Part shown: piece after piece, positions 34,128-43,303 of the stretch
How positions within the stretch are numbered: position 1 is the stretch's first letter
Layout of the letters: every line of letters starts with the position of its first letter
Assembly: GCF_014652355.1 (NCBI RefSeq)
Contig: NZ_BMYQ01000009.1
Span: forward strand, 62,001-126,000
Origin: Gemmobacter lanyuensis
Lineage (GTDB): Bacteria > Pseudomonadota > Alphaproteobacteria > Rhodobacterales > Rhodobacteraceae
DNA length: 64,000 nucleotides
Reading direction: 5' to 3'
Program-made: the position numbers and the translations under genes
The notes under the pieces: generated by a model
What the model was told of the DNA's origin: nothing
The model's database searches: none
Seen by the model: the letters and a program-made list of their open reading frames with translations, nothing else

Positions 34128-35990
34128 ATGGAAAACCTACTTTTGCAAGCGACCTATTATCTTGGGGCGGCGGTTCTGCTGGTGCCGCTGACGGTGCGCT
34201 TTGGTCTGGGGTCGGTGCTCGGGTATCTGGCGGCGGGGCTGCTGCTGGGGCCGGTGCTTGGCCTTGCCGGGCAGGAATCGCACGATCTGCAACATTTTGC
34301 CGAATTCGGCGTGGTGGTCATGCTGTTCCTGATCGGTCTGGAACTGCAGCCCCGCGCGCTGTGGGATATGCGGCACCGACTTCTGGGCCTTGGGGGCGTG
34401 CAAGTCGTGCTGACCACTGCAGCCATCGCGGGAATCCTGATCGGCATCGGGGAAAAATGGCAGATTGCGCTGACGCTGGGCGCGCTGTTTTCGCTGTCAT
34501 CCACCGCCATCGTGCTGCAGACGCTGACGGAAAAGGGCCTTTTGCGGTCGCCCGGCGGGCGGTCTGTGTTTTCGGTGCTGCTGGCGCAGGACATTGCCGT
34601 GGTGCCGATGCTGGCGCTGATCCCGTTGATGGCCACCCGCAGCGCCGCCCCCAGTACCGCCGAAAGCGGCGCGGCTGAACCGTTGCTGTCGATCGTGCAA
34701 TCTTTGCCCGGCTGGGCCGTGACGGCGCTGACGCTGGGCATTGTCGCGGGCATCGTGCTGACCGGGCACTTCCTGACGCGGCCAGTGTTCCGCTTTGTCC
34801 ATGCCGCGCGCCTGCCGGAAATGGGCACCTTCATTTCACTGCTGATGGTGATCGGCATCGCCTTTCTGATGATGCTGGTGGGGCTTTCGCCCGCACTTGG
34901 CACCTTCATCGCCGGGGTGGTGCTGGCCAATTCCGAATTCCGCCATCAGATCGAGGCCGATCTGAAACCCTTCAAGGGCATCCTGCTGGGCCTCTTCTTC
35001 ATGACGGTCGGGGTCAGCATTGATGTCGGCGTGCTGAGCAGCCAGCCGCTCCGCATCCTTGGGCTGACGCTGGCGCTGATTGCCACCAAGGCACTGGTTC
35101 TGCTGGGGCTGGCCCTGTTGTTCCGCATGAAGGGGAAGGAGCGGACGCTCTTTACCCTCTCGCTCGCCCAGGGGGGGGAGTTCGGGTTCCTGATCGTCAG
35201 CTTCGCCGTGGCGCAGGGCATTCTGCCGCAGATCGAGGCGCAGCGGGCGCTGCTGGTGATCAGCCTTTCCATGCTACTGACGCCCTTGCTGTTCAGCATC
35301 CATGACTGGCTTGCCCGGCACCACGCCCGCCGCAGCAAGGACAAGGACGCCCCCCCGGATGAGATCGACGAACAGGGCGATGTGATCATCGCGGGCATCG
35401 GGCGATTTGGGCAGGTGGTCAACCGCATGGCGCGGTCGGCCGGGCTGTCCACCGTGGTGCTGGATGCCGATGCCGCCACGGTCGACCGGATGCGCCGCTT
35501 CGGGGTGAAGGGCTATTTCGGCGATCCCTCACGCCCGGATCTGCTGCTGGCGGCGGGGTTGAAGACGGCACAAGTGTTGGTGGTGGCGGTGGACAATCCC
35601 GCCAATGCCATCCGCATCGTGGAATTCGCGCGGCAGCTGCGCCCCGACCTGCATATCGTGGCCCGCGCCTATGACCGCGTGAATGTCTATGAGCTCTATC
35701 GCGTCGGCGCCAATGACATCGTGCGCGAAACCTTTGACAGCTCGATCCGCGCGGGGCGGTATGTGTTGGAAAACATGGGCTTTACGGAATATGAGGCCGC
35801 GCAGTTCAGCCAGACCTATTTCCGCGTGGATCGCGCCGCGATGCGCGATCTGGCCGAGCTGTGGGAGCCGGGAAAACCCGTCCATCTGAACGAGGCATAT
35901 ATCGCCCGCGCCCGCCAGCTGGATGAGGATCTGCGGACCGCCCTGCTGGATGATCAGGACGAAATCAGCGCGAACAAGGCCGCGCAATAA
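34128..35990 (+). CDS. Kef-type monovalent cation:proton antiporter (CPA2 family)
   Basis: A 620-residue protein starting at the ATG at 34128. The N-terminal two thirds hold about 12-13 membrane segments of the CPA2 fold, including GLSPALGTFIAGVVLANSEFRHQIE. The C-terminal third is a cytoplasmic RCK/TrkA-N domain with the nucleotide-binding IIAGIGRFGQVVNRMA. This is the KefB/KefC architecture for potassium efflux, regulated in enterobacteria by glutathione adducts. No KefG/KefF-like partner is adjacent, so the exact ion and regulation are uncertain. Confidence 0.9.
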   Translation: MENLLLQATYYLGAAVLLVPLTVRFGLGSVLGYLAAGLLLGPVLGLAGQESHDLQHFAEFGVVVMLFLIGLELQPRALWDMRHRLLGLGGVQVVLTTAAIAGILIGIGEKWQIALTLGALFSLSSTAIVLQTLTEKGLLRSPGGRSVFSVLLAQDIAVVPMLALIPLMATRSAAPSTAESGAAEPLLSIVQSLPGWAVTALTLGIVAGIVLTGHFLTRPVFRFVHAARLPEMGTFISLLMVIGIAFLMMLVGLSPALGTFIAGVVLANSEFRHQIEADLKPFKGILLGLFFMTVGVSIDVGVLSSQPLRILGLTLALIATKALVLLGLALLFRMKGKERTLFTLSLAQGGEFGFLIVSFAVAQGILPQIEAQRALLVISLSMLLTPLLFSIHDWLARHHARRSKDKDAPPDEIDEQGDVIIAGIGRFGQVVNRMARSAGLSTVVLDADAATVDRMRRFGVKGYFGDPSRPDLLLAAGLKTAQVLVVAVDNPANAIRIVEFARQLRPDLHIVARAYDRVNVYELYRVGANDIVRETFDSSIRAGRYVLENMGFTEYEAAQFSQTYFRVDRAAMRDLAELWEPGKPVHLNEAYIARARQLDEDLRTALLDDQDEISANKAAQ

Positions 35991-35995
35991 AGGGG

Positions 35996-36019
35996 GGCGC
36001 CGGGGGCTTCCCCGGCGCC
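35996..36019. terminator. Bidirectional terminator between the kef-type gene and cobT
   Basis: A perfect 10-bp stem GGCGCCGGGG/CCCCGGCGCC (35996-36005 with 36010-36019) with loop GCTT lies in the 36-bp convergent gap. No U-run. Confidence 0.6.
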
Positions 36020-36026
36020 TGCCCGA

Positions 36027-37037
36027 TCAGCTGTCCGAAACGCCCGCTTCGGCAAAGGTCGCCATGCCGGAGTGGCAGGCAATCGCACCTTTCAGCACAC
36101 CAATCGCCAGCGCAGCACCGGACCCTTCGCCCAGACGCAGACCCAGTTCCAGAAGCGGCTGCTTGCCCAGCTTCGAGAGCAGCGCGCGATGCGCGGCCTC
36201 GGCGCTCGCATGGCCCGCGACACAGTGGTCGATTGCACCTTCCGCCGAAAGCGCCAGCGTCGCCGCCGCGGCCGAGCAGATGAACCCGTCCAGAATCACC
36301 GGGATACGGCGGGCATGGGCACAGGCGATGGCCCCCGCCATGGCCGCGATCTCGCGCCCGCCAAGGCAGCGCAGCACCTCAAGCGGGTCACGGTCGGGGT
36401 TGGCGGCCAGCCCCTCGGCCACGACCTGCGTCTTGATCGACAGGCCGTGGTCATCCACCCCGGTGCCACGGCCCGTCCATTCCCCCGGCTGCCCACCAAA
36501 CAGCGCGCAGGCGATGGCGGCGGCGGCGGTGGTATTGCCGATCCCCATTTCGCCCACGACCAGCAGGTCGGCCTCCGGGTTCACGGCGGCCCAGCCGGTC
36601 GCTAGGGCTGCGACCACCTCGGCCTCGGACATGGCAGGCCCGACCGAGAAATCGGCGGTCGGGCGATCAAGGTCCAGCTCATGCACCGACATTTCGGCGC
36701 CAAAGGCCTTGGACAGCTGGTTGATCGCCGCGCCGCCCGCCCGGAAATTCGCCACCATCTGCACCGTCACCTCGGCCGGGAAGGCCGAAACGCCGCGCGC
36801 CGTAACGCCGTGGTTCCCCGCGAAAACAATGACCTGCGGCCGTTCCAGCGCGGGGCGCGCATTGCCACGCCAACCTGCATACCAGATCGCCAGATCCTCA
36901 AGCCGCCCCAGCGCCCCCGGCGGCTTGGTCAGCTGCCCGTTGCGGTCCCGCGCGGCCGCCTCGGCCGCGGCATCCACGCGCGGCAGCCCCTGCAACTGGG
37001 CGCGAAAGTCAGAGAGCGTGGAGAAAGGCGCAGTCAT
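36027..37037 (-). CDS. cobT: Nicotinate-nucleotide:dimethylbenzimidazole phosphoribosyltransferase CobT
   Basis: CobT (CobU in the Pseudomonas naming) activates the lower ligand of cobalamin by forming alpha-ribazole phosphate. The 336-residue protein begins [17 protein letters not shown], with [15 protein letters not shown], the [17 protein letters not shown] block, [14 protein letters not shown], and the C-terminal [12 protein letters not shown] that holds the catalytic glutamate. I take the ATG at 37037, preceded by GAGGA, over an upstream in-frame start. It is divergent from cobS across 80 bp. Confidence 0.95.
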   Translation of the reverse strand: MTAPFSTLSDFRAQLQGLPRVDAAAEAAARDRNGQLTKPPGALGRLEDLAIWYAGWRGNARPALERPQVIVFAGNHGVTARGVSAFPAEVTVQMVANFRAGGAAINQLSKAFGAEMSVHELDLDRPTADFSVGPAMSEAEVVAALATGWAAVNPEADLLVVGEMGIGNTTAAAAIACALFGGQPGEWTGRGTGVDDHGLSIKTQVVAEGLAANPDRDPLEVLRCLGGREIAAMAGAIACAHARRIPVILDGFICSAAAATLALSAEGAIDHCVAGHASAEAAHRALLSKLGKQPLLELGLRLGEGSGAALAIGVLKGAIACHSGMATFAEAGVSDS

Positions 37038-37117
37038 GGTCAGTCCTCGATTGATCCGCGATTGCACCTTGGCTAGCGAGTATCCAAATGGAAAACCATC
37101 CCGGAAAGGTCATCCTG

Positions 37118-37885
37118 ATGCCAGAGACCGACTCGCGCGGCGACCTGTCGCGGCTGATTGGCGATTTTCGCGCAGGGCTGAGCCTGCTCAGCCGCCTGCC
37201 GCTTCCGCCTCCTGCCAGCTTCCCCACCCCGCCCGCCGTATGGGCCTGGCCCTTGGCCGGGCTGGTGCTGGGCAGCCTTGCCGTGGTGCTGGCGCAGCTG
37301 GCCCTTGGCCTCGGGCTTTCGGCGGGCCTTGCGGCAGGGGTGTTTCTGGCATTCGGGGCACTGACCACCGGCGCCATGCATGAAGACGGGCTGGCCGATA
37401 CCTGCGACGGCTTCTGGGGCGGGTGGGACAAAGCCCGCCGCCTCGCCATCATGAAGGACAGCCATATCGGCAGCTATGGGGTGATGGGGTTGATCCTTGT
37501 GACCCTCTCGCGCTGGAGCGCGGTTTCCGCGCTTCTGGCGGTGGGGGCCTGGCCCGCGCTGATCGCCGCCGCGGTGCTGAACCGCGCGCCCATGGCCGCG
37601 CTGTTGGCGCTGATGCCCAATGCCCGCGGCACCGGGCTGAGCCAGAGCGTCGGCCGCCCTGCCCCGCTGGCCGCAGCTGTGGCGGTGCTGGTCGCGCTGG
37701 CGTTGGCGCTGATCTTCACAGGATTCGCGGCCCTGCCCATGGCCTTGGCCGTGCTGGGCAGCACCGGGGCGCTGGCGGCGGTGGCGCATGCCAAGATCGG
37801 TGGGCAGACAGGGGATGTGCTGGGGGCAAGCCAGCAGCTGGGCGATCTGGCGGCGCTGGCCGCAGCGGTGGCCCTGCTGACATGA
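37118..37885 (+). CDS. cobS: Adenosylcobinamide-GDP ribazoletransferase CobS
   Basis: CobS (CobV in the Pseudomonas naming) joins adenosylcobinamide-GDP and alpha-ribazole to make cobalamin at the inner membrane. The 255-residue protein has several membrane segments and the metal-binding signature [18 protein letters not shown], followed by [15 protein letters not shown]. The ATG at 37118 is preceded by GGAAAGG; the earlier in-frame ATG at 37088 lacks a site. Together with divergent cobT it completes nucleotide-loop assembly. Confidence 0.94.
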   Translation: MPETDSRGDLSRLIGDFRAGLSLLSRLPLPPPASFPTPPAVWAWPLAGLVLGSLAVVLAQLALGLGLSAGLAAGVFLAFGALTTGAMHEDGLADTCDGFWGGWDKARRLAIMKDSHIGSYGVMGLILVTLSRWSAVSALLAVGAWPALIAAAVLNRAPMAALLALMPNARGTGLSQSVGRPAPLAAAVAVLVALALALIFTGFAALPMALAVLGSTGALAAVAHAKIGGQTGDVLGASQQLGDLAALAAAVALLT

Positions 37886-37911
37886 CAAAGGCCGCGCCCT
37901 GCGGCGCGGCC
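37884..37911 (-). terminator. Intrinsic terminator of carD
   Basis: Stem GGCCGCGCC/GGCGCGGCC (37890-37898 with 37903-37911). On the minus strand it is followed by TTTGTCA, so it ends carD transcription 22 bp after its stop. It may also slow transcripts from cobS. Confidence 0.72.
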
Positions 37912-37933
37912 CCGTCCTAGGCTTCAACCGAAA

Positions 37934-38443
37934 TCAGGCTGCGCGCGAGGTCAGCACCGAATCGACGGTCTTTTGCGCCTGCGCCTCATCCGCGCCCGAA
38001 ACGGCGGCCACTTCGCGGGTCAGCCGTTCCAGCGCCGCTTCATAAAGCTGACGTTCGGAATAGGATTGTTCGCGCTGGTCATCACTGCGGTGCAGGTCAC
38101 GGACCACCTCGGCGATCGACAGCAGGTCGCCCGAGTTGATCTTCTGTTCATATTCCTGCGCGCGGCGCGACCACATGGCGCGCTTCACCCGGGCCTTGCC
38201 CTTGAGCGTATCCAGCGCCTTGTTCACGATATCGGGGGTCGAGAGCTGACGCATGCCGATCTCGGTCGCCTTGTGGGTCGGCACCCGCAGCGTCATCTTG
38301 TCTTTCTCGAAATGGATGACAAAAAGTTCCAGCTTGAACCCGGCGATTTCCTGTTCTTCGATGGAGACGATCTTGCCGACGCCATGGGCCGGATAGACGA
38401 CGAACTCGTTGGGACGGAACTCGGGCTTCTTGGTCTTGGTCAT
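37934..38443 (-). CDS. carD: CarD-family transcription regulator
   Basis: CarD binds the RNA polymerase beta subunit and stabilises open promoter complexes; in alphaproteobacteria it is an abundant global regulator. The 169-residue protein starts at 38443 (MTKTKKPEFRPNEFVVYPAHGVG). The RNA-polymerase-interacting Tudor-like domain spans about residues 9-60 (GVGKIVSIEEQEIAGFKLELFVIHF). It is followed by a helical DNA-binding domain with the MWSRRAQEYEQKINSGD block. An upstream in-frame extension of 36 residues is not family-like. A good promoter lies at 38609-38636. Confidence 0.94.
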   Translation of the reverse strand: MTKTKKPEFRPNEFVVYPAHGVGKIVSIEEQEIAGFKLELFVIHFEKDKMTLRVPTHKATEIGMRQLSTPDIVNKALDTLKGKARVKRAMWSRRAQEYEQKINSGDLLSIAEVVRDLHRSDDQREQSYSERQLYEAALERLTREVAAVSGADEAQAQKTVDSVLTSRAA

Positions 38444-38608
38444 TCCAGCAGCTTCCTCATGTGCAGAAACACCGGCCCCTGCGACAACAAAACCCCCCGA
38501 CCGGAGCGTTTGCACCGGACGTGAGCGCCGCGCTGTCACAAAGAAATCCATCCCAGGTTACTGTTCCTGAGATGGCGATCAGGCATCCATGCTTTGTTTA
38601 TGGCATCT

Positions 38609-38636
38609 GTATAACACAGAATCACCCCGATTCCAA
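38609..38636 (-). promoter_or_regulatory. Candidate sigma-70 promoter of carD
   Basis: On the minus strand TTGGAA (38631-38636) and TTATAC (38609-38614) are 16 bp apart, giving a leader of about 160 nt. It is one of the better vegetative promoter matches in the window. Confidence 0.55.
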
Positions 38637-38645
38637 CTGCATCAA

Positions 38646-38661
38646 GGGGGCTATCGCCCCC
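38646..38661 (-). terminator. Hairpin downstream of fdxA
   Basis: GGGGGC-TATC-GCCCCC (38646-38651 with 38656-38661), 50 bp after the fdxA stop and just upstream of the carD promoter. On the minus strand only TTGATG follows, so termination strength is doubtful. Confidence 0.45.
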
Positions 38662-38712
38662 CGGATCCTTGCGGAACACGCTCAGGTGATGACGCAGCCC
38701 TTGGGCGCGCGC

Positions 38713-39051
38713 TCAGCTGCCCTCGCCGGGGTTGGGCGAGAAGTATTTGGTCAGCTTGTCCTTCTCGCCGTCGCGCTCTTTGGCTTCGGGCAGAGGATCA
38801 CGTTTCTGGGTGATCACGGGCCAGAGTTCCGCATATTTGCGGTTGAATTCGACCCATTTGTCCATGTCCGGCTCGGTATCCGGGCGGATCGCGTCAGCGG
38901 GGCATTCCGGTTCGCAGACGCCACAGTCGATGCATTCATCCGGATGGATGACCAGCGTGTTTTCACCTTCGTAGAAGCAGTCCACGGGGCAGACTTCCAC
39001 GCAATCGGTGTATTTGCAGGCGATGCAGTTGTCGGTCACCACATAGGTCAT
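38713..39051 (-). CDS. fdxA: Seven-iron ferredoxin FdxA
   Basis: A 112-residue ferredoxin of the 7Fe ([3Fe-4S][4Fe-4S]) type. Cysteines at 9, 12, 17, 21, 40, 43, 46 and 50 lie in [16 protein letters not shown] and [12 protein letters not shown]. The C-terminal half after residue 58 is the acidic extension typical of the Azotobacter FdI-like group. It acts as a low-potential electron carrier; the partner is not shown by the context. It stands between carD and the S4-protein gene, with 56 bp to the latter. Confidence 0.95.
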   Translation of the reverse strand: MTYVVTDNCIACKYTDCVEVCPVDCFYEGENTLVIHPDECIDCGVCEPECPADAIRPDTEPDMDKWVEFNRKYAELWPVITQKRDPLPEAKERDGEKDKLTKYFSPNPGEGS

Positions 39052-39107
39052 GGGTCAGTCCCGGTCTTGTCGGTTTCTAGGGGGCTTAGCTAGTGCAAGC
39101 CGCCCGG

Positions 39108-39458
39108 TCATTCAAGCGGGGAAACGTCCCCGGCGAGGCCCTGATCCTTCGGCGCGTCCAGATCAAGGTAGAGCGTCTGCGCCTCGGTGGCCGGACCACG
39201 GCGGGTGCCGACGGCAAGCACCCGGATCAGGCGGATGCGGCCGCCCTGCGGGAAGGTCAGCGTATCGCCCGCCCCGACGGAATGGCCGGGTTTCAGGGTG
39301 CGCTGGCCGTTCAGGCGAATATTGCCCGCGGCAATCTCCTCGCAGGCGATAGGGCGCGATTTGAAGAAGCGCGCCTGCCAGAGCCATTTGTCGAGCCGGA
39401 TGGTGGCGCGGGGCGCCACCACCTGTTTTACGGGCGAATCAGGCCGATATTTCGCCAA
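39108..39458 (-). CDS. S4-domain RNA-binding protein (Hsp15/HslR-like)
   Basis: A 116-residue basic protein with an S4 RNA-binding domain, TIRLDKWLWQARFFKSR at residues 19-35 and AAGNIRLNGQRTLKPGHSV after it. The Hsp15 group recycles free 50S subunits that carry nascent chains. No ATG fits, and the likely start is a TTG one base past the helicase stop (TGATTG). Translation probably depends on ribosomes finishing the helicase gene. Confidence 0.85.
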   Translation of the reverse strand: MAKYRPDSPVKQVVAPRATIRLDKWLWQARFFKSRPIACEEIAAGNIRLNGQRTLKPGHSVGAGDTLTFPQGGRIRLIRVLAVGTRRGPATEAQTLYLDLDAPKDQGLAGDVSPLE

Positions 39459-42356
39459 TCAGACTTTGCCCTTCAGAGCGAGCAGCGCCGCGAACGGATT
39501 GTCCGGGTCGATCGGCTTGTCGGCCTTGGGCGGACGGGCTTCATAGGATTTGGCCTTGTTGCCGCCCTGATCTTTGTCACGGCGATGGTCCGACTTGCCG
39601 CCCTTGCGGTGGTCATCCCGCTTGCCGCCCTCGGGGCGGTCGCCGCGCGGACGATCACCACGGGGTTTGCCGCCCTCGGGACGGTCGCCACGCGGGGCCT
39701 GCTCCCCTTCGCGAGGGCCGCGATTCGGACGGTCGCCACGGGGTTGACCGGTGTCGCCGCCCTCACGGCGCGGACCACGGGGGGCCTGCCCTTCGCGGCG
39801 CGGACCGCGACCTTCATTGCGCGCGCGGGGCGCCCAGGTGAAGGTGTAGAACACTTCCATCTCGGGCGCGGCTTCGGCCTCTGCCTCGGCGGCAGGTTCG
39901 GCGTCCGGCGCGGGGGCCAGAACCGAAACCTCTTCCGGGATCGGCGCGGTGCTGTCGGTCGCCGCGGGGGCGACAGCGTGACGCACCTTCGCACGTTCGC
40001 CTTTCTCGCCCTTATAGCCCAGACCGCCCATCAGATCGGCAAACTGTTCCAGCGTCATACCGGTGATCGAGAGCATCTCGGGCGCGGCTTCAAAGCCTGC
40101 ACGGCTGTCCTTGGCGCGCAGCAGATCGGCCAGACGTTCCAGCATGTCGATGCGGATCGCGCGGCTGCCGGCCGGACGATAGCCCGCCAGCGTGTAATGA
40201 TCCTTCGGCACATCCGGGATGTTCGGGATCGTGACCAGACCCGGCGGCGGGCTTTCCGGGAATTCCTGCAGACCCTTGGCCAGCGACCACAGCACCAGAC
40301 GCAGGCGCGTCGGCGCGGGTTTCAGCAGCAGCGGCAGGAACACGGTGTATTGGCCAAAGCGCACGCCATGTTTGCGCAGGCTCGACCGGGCTTCCTGATC
40401 CAGCGCCTTCACGTCATCGGCCACGCTTTCGCGGGTGACGATGCCCAGACCTTCCACCAGACGGAAGGCAAAGCCGCGGGCCAGCCCCTGCAGGTTTTCA
40501 TCGCGGCCAAGGTTCAGCAGCGGTTCGAACTGCGCGGCGATCTTGCGATCGATGAAATGCTGCAGGCGCCGACGGACCTTTTCGGCCACGTCATGCCCGG
40601 CTTCCTCATCGACGAAGGCCTCGACCTGCGGTTTCATCGCCTCGGACCCGGCCACGAGCTTGCCTACCGCCGAGCCACCCCACATCAGACCACCCTGTTC
40701 GGTGAAGTCCATTTCGGTATCAGGGGCGTTATAGAATTTGTCCGCCCGCAGGTGGAATTCCGGCCGCAGCGCCTGCACGGCAGCCTGGCGCATCACCTTG
40801 GCTTCCTCGCCCGTTGCCGCAGGATCCTGACGGAAGCGGAACCCCTCCAGACGGCCGACGAATTCGCCCTCGACCGTCACTTCACCCTTGTCATTCACCT
40901 CAGCCACAAGGCTCTCCTTCTGTTTCAATCGGCGCATCAGCACAGATGTGCGCCGATCGACAAATCTTTGCGTCAGCCGCGCATGCAGCGCATCCGACAG
41001 GCGGTCTTCTACAGCGCGCGTCTCGTCGCGCCAATGGGTTTCGTCCTCGACCCACCCTTTGCGTTGCGCAACATAGGTCCAGGTGCGGATATACGCCAAC
41101 CGTTTGGAGATGGCGTCAATATCTCCATCCGCACGGTCGATGCGCGCAATGGCTTTTGCGAGCCAATCGGTCGGAATCCGCCCATCCTGCAAGAATCCGA
41201 AGAGGCGTTGCAGAAGATGCACATGGTCCGCCCCCCCGTTCGACCGGAAATCGGGTATTCGGCACACATCCCACAAAAGCCGAACCGCCTGCGGGTTGCG
41301 CAGCCGGTCGCGCAATTCGGGCATGTCGGACAGCGCCTTCAGTGCCATGAGGTCATCGGATTCGCGGGTCCGCAGCAGCCATTCGTTCTGCGTCGGCGCC
41401 TCAAGCGAGGCGATCAGCCGTTCGGGCGTGCCGAAATCCAGATGGTCATTGCGCCACATCAGCTTGCGGACCGGGGCGAAACGATGTTCCTCGATCGCCT
41501 CGACCAGATCCTCGTCGAGCGGGCTGGCCTCGCCCGTCACGCCGAAGGTGCCGGGCTCCATGTGGCGGCCCGCGCGGCCCGCGATCTGGGCAAGCTCATG
41601 CGGGAAAAGCGGGCGCATCCGCCGGCCGTCAAACTTGTGCGTGCCCGAAAAGGCCACATGCTTGATGTCGAGGTTCAGACCCATGCCGATGGCATCGGTC
41701 GCCACCAGAAAATCCACATCGCCATTCTGGTAAAGCGCCACCTGCGCGTTGCGGGTGCGGGGCGACAGCGCCCCCATGACCACCGCACAGCCGCCCTTTT
41801 GCCGCCGGATCAGTTCGGCGATGGCATAGACATCATCGACCGAGAACCCCACGATGGCCGACCGCGCCGGCATCCGGCTGATCTTTTTCGACCCGGTATA
41901 GGTCAGGGTCGAAAACCGGTCGCGCCGCACGAATTGCGCGCCGGGGATCAGCGCCGCAATCGCCGGGCGCATGGAATCGGACCCGAGGAACATCGTCTCG
42001 ACCAGCCCGCGCGCGCGCAGAAGACGGTCGGTGAAGACATGGCCCCGCTCGGGGTCGCCGCAAAGCTGGATCTCGTCCACCGCGACGAAGTCGGCGCCAA
42101 TCTCTTGCGGCATCGCCTCGACGGTGCAGACCCAATATTGCGTGCGTTCGGGAACGATGCGCTCCTCACCCGTGACCAGCGCCACGACCGACGGCCCGCG
42201 CGCCTTAACGATCCGGTCATAGACCTCGCGCGCCAGAAGGCGCAGCGGAAAGCCGATCACCCCGGTGCGGTGGCCCAGCATCCGTTCAATGGCATAATGG
42301 GTCTTGCCGGTGTTGGTCGGCCCCAGAACCGCCGTCACCCGTCCTTGCAGTGCCAT
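39459..42356 (-). CDS. Suv3-like DEAD/DEAH-type RNA helicase with RG-rich tail
   Basis: A 965-residue superfamily 2 helicase. The N-terminal domain has Walker A GPTNTGKT (12-19), Walker B DEIQ (94-97) and LGSDSMRP. The second RecA domain has LVATDAIGMGLNLDI and motif VI QIAGRAGRHMEPG. This is the order seen in Suv3, the mitochondrial RNA-decay helicase, and alphaproteobacteria carry relatives. The last 170 residues are low-complexity RG, GPRRE and GGKRDD-type repeats that probably bind RNA. A basic C-terminal KADKPIDPDNPFAALLALKGK follows. An S4 RNA-binding gene follows at once, suggesting a joint RNA or ribosome role. Confidence 0.88.
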   Translation of the reverse strand: MALQGRVTAVLGPTNTGKTHYAIERMLGHRTGVIGFPLRLLAREVYDRIVKARGPSVVALVTGEERIVPERTQYWVCTVEAMPQEIGADFVAVDEIQLCGDPERGHVFTDRLLRARGLVETMFLGSDSMRPAIAALIPGAQFVRRDRFSTLTYTGSKKISRMPARSAIVGFSVDDVYAIAELIRRQKGGCAVVMGALSPRTRNAQVALYQNGDVDFLVATDAIGMGLNLDIKHVAFSGTHKFDGRRMRPLFPHELAQIAGRAGRHMEPGTFGVTGEASPLDEDLVEAIEEHRFAPVRKLMWRNDHLDFGTPERLIASLEAPTQNEWLLRTRESDDLMALKALSDMPELRDRLRNPQAVRLLWDVCRIPDFRSNGGADHVHLLQRLFGFLQDGRIPTDWLAKAIARIDRADGDIDAISKRLAYIRTWTYVAQRKGWVEDETHWRDETRAVEDRLSDALHARLTQRFVDRRTSVLMRRLKQKESLVAEVNDKGEVTVEGEFVGRLEGFRFRQDPAATGEEAKVMRQAAVQALRPEFHLRADKFYNAPDTEMDFTEQGGLMWGGSAVGKLVAGSEAMKPQVEAFVDEEAGHDVAEKVRRRLQHFIDRKIAAQFEPLLNLGRDENLQGLARGFAFRLVEGLGIVTRESVADDVKALDQEARSSLRKHGVRFGQYTVFLPLLLKPAPTRLRLVLWSLAKGLQEFPESPPPGLVTIPNIPDVPKDHYTLAGYRPAGSRAIRIDMLERLADLLRAKDSRAGFEAAPEMLSITGMTLEQFADLMGGLGYKGEKGERAKVRHAVAPAATDSTAPIPEEVSVLAPAPDAEPAAEAEAEAAPEMEVFYTFTWAPRARNEGRGPRREGQAPRGPRREGGDTGQPRGDRPNRGPREGEQAPRGDRPEGGKPRGDRPRGDRPEGGKRDDHRKGGKSDHRRDKDQGGNKAKSYEARPPKADKPIDPDNPFAALLALKGKV

Positions 42357-42371
42357 CTGCTTTCCGCCGCC

Positions 42372-42944
42372 TCAGATATCCTGCCCGGCGATCTTGGCCT
42401 CCAGGCGTTTCACCGCATCCTGTATCCCTTGCAGATGCGGATGTATAGCAAGCGCGGCGCGATAGACCTCCAGCGCCTGTTCGGGGCGCTCCAGCGCCTC
42501 AAGGATGGCCCCAAAGCCGCCAAGCGCCCCGAAATGCCGGGGATTGAGCGCAAGGGTCCGCCGGATATCCGACACCGACTGACCAAAGCGCCCCATCTGA
42601 AACCAGACAATCGCCCGCGTGTTCCAGCCTTCGGCGAAATCGGGGGCATGGTCGGTCAGCGCGGTCAGGTGATCCAGCGCCGCCTCATAATCGCCCTGTT
42701 CCAGCGCCTTGCGCCCGCGTTCCAGTAAAAGGTCCATCGAGGGCGACCCGGAATGTGACCAGAGGCGCCAGATCTCGTCCTCGATCCGGCTGGCCTCTTC
42801 GGCATCGGCGGCGCGCAATTCGGTGTAAAGCTTGTCCAGCTGCGCGGTTTCTTCGGCGGGGGTAGCCCATGCCGCAGCGTCACACCCCGCCCAGACGAGG
42901 AATGCCGCAACGACAAACTTGTGGAAATGAAACGCAGCTTTCAT
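42372..42944 (-). CDS. Exported TPR-repeat protein
   Basis: A 190-residue protein from the ATG at 42944; a GTG three codons earlier is also possible. A signal peptide or anchor (about 1-27) precedes a helical region and three tetratricopeptide repeats: GRKALEQGDYEAALDHLTAL, TRAIVWFQMGRFGQSVSDI and ILEALERPEQALEVYRAAL. TPR proteins are periplasmic adaptors, and no partner can be named. It lies 15 bp upstream of the helicase gene on the same strand and may share its transcript. Confidence 0.82.
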   Translation of the reverse strand: MKAAFHFHKFVVAAFLVWAGCDAAAWATPAEETAQLDKLYTELRAADAEEASRIEDEIWRLWSHSGSPSMDLLLERGRKALEQGDYEAALDHLTALTDHAPDFAEGWNTRAIVWFQMGRFGQSVSDIRRTLALNPRHFGALGGFGAILEALERPEQALEVYRAALAIHPHLQGIQDAVKRLEAKIAGQDI

Positions 42945-43018
42945 GTTTTGCACTGTAACTCAGGGAAGGCGAAATGCCATAACCCTAAGCTCACATTCCG
43001 GGGATGAAGGAGAAACCC

Positions 43019-43303
43019 ATGAGCGACGTGATCACTGCCGCCGTCACGGCCCTGTCGGCCCGCGTCTCCAGCTTTGACGGGGTGGCGAAATTCGTGATCC
43101 CCGGTGAAGGCGCCATCATGATCGATGCCGATGGCGTGCGCGCGGGCGATGACCCGGCCGATGTTACGCTGACCGCCTCGACCGAGGTGTTCCGCGCGAT
43201 TCTGGAGGGCGAGATGAACCCGACCGCCGCCTTCATGACAGGCAAGCTTTCGGTCGACGGGAACATGGGCATGGCCATGCAGCTCGGATCCGTGCTGGGC
43301 TGA
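43019..43303 (+). CDS. SCP2 sterol-binding-domain protein
   Basis: A 94-residue stand-alone SCP2 domain. It starts at the ATG at 43019 with AAGGAG upstream. The family core is present: an amphipathic N-terminal helix, GAIMIDADGVRAGDDPADVTLTAS, and the C-terminal TAFMTGKLSVDGNMGMAM hydrophobic-pocket segment. Such proteins bind lipids or fatty acyl groups. It shares one base with the next gene (TGATG), so the two are translated together. Confidence 0.88.
   Translation: MSDVITAAVTALSARVSSFDGVAKFVIPGEGAIMIDADGVRAGDDPADVTLTASTEVFRAILEGEMNPTAAFMTGKLSVDGNMGMAMQLGSVLG

Noticed and set aside
30836-34129. A 1097-residue minus-strand open frame opposite the large Pro/Ala-rich gene.
   Set aside because: It is an antisense shadow caused by GC-rich codon bias. 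The product is Arg/Gly/His-rich without domains, while the plus-strand gene has recognisable end domains and a membrane helix.
39093-42728. A 1211-residue plus-strand open frame opposite the helicase.
   Set aside because: It lies antisense to the Suv3-like helicase, whose motifs are complete, and shows no domain of its own.
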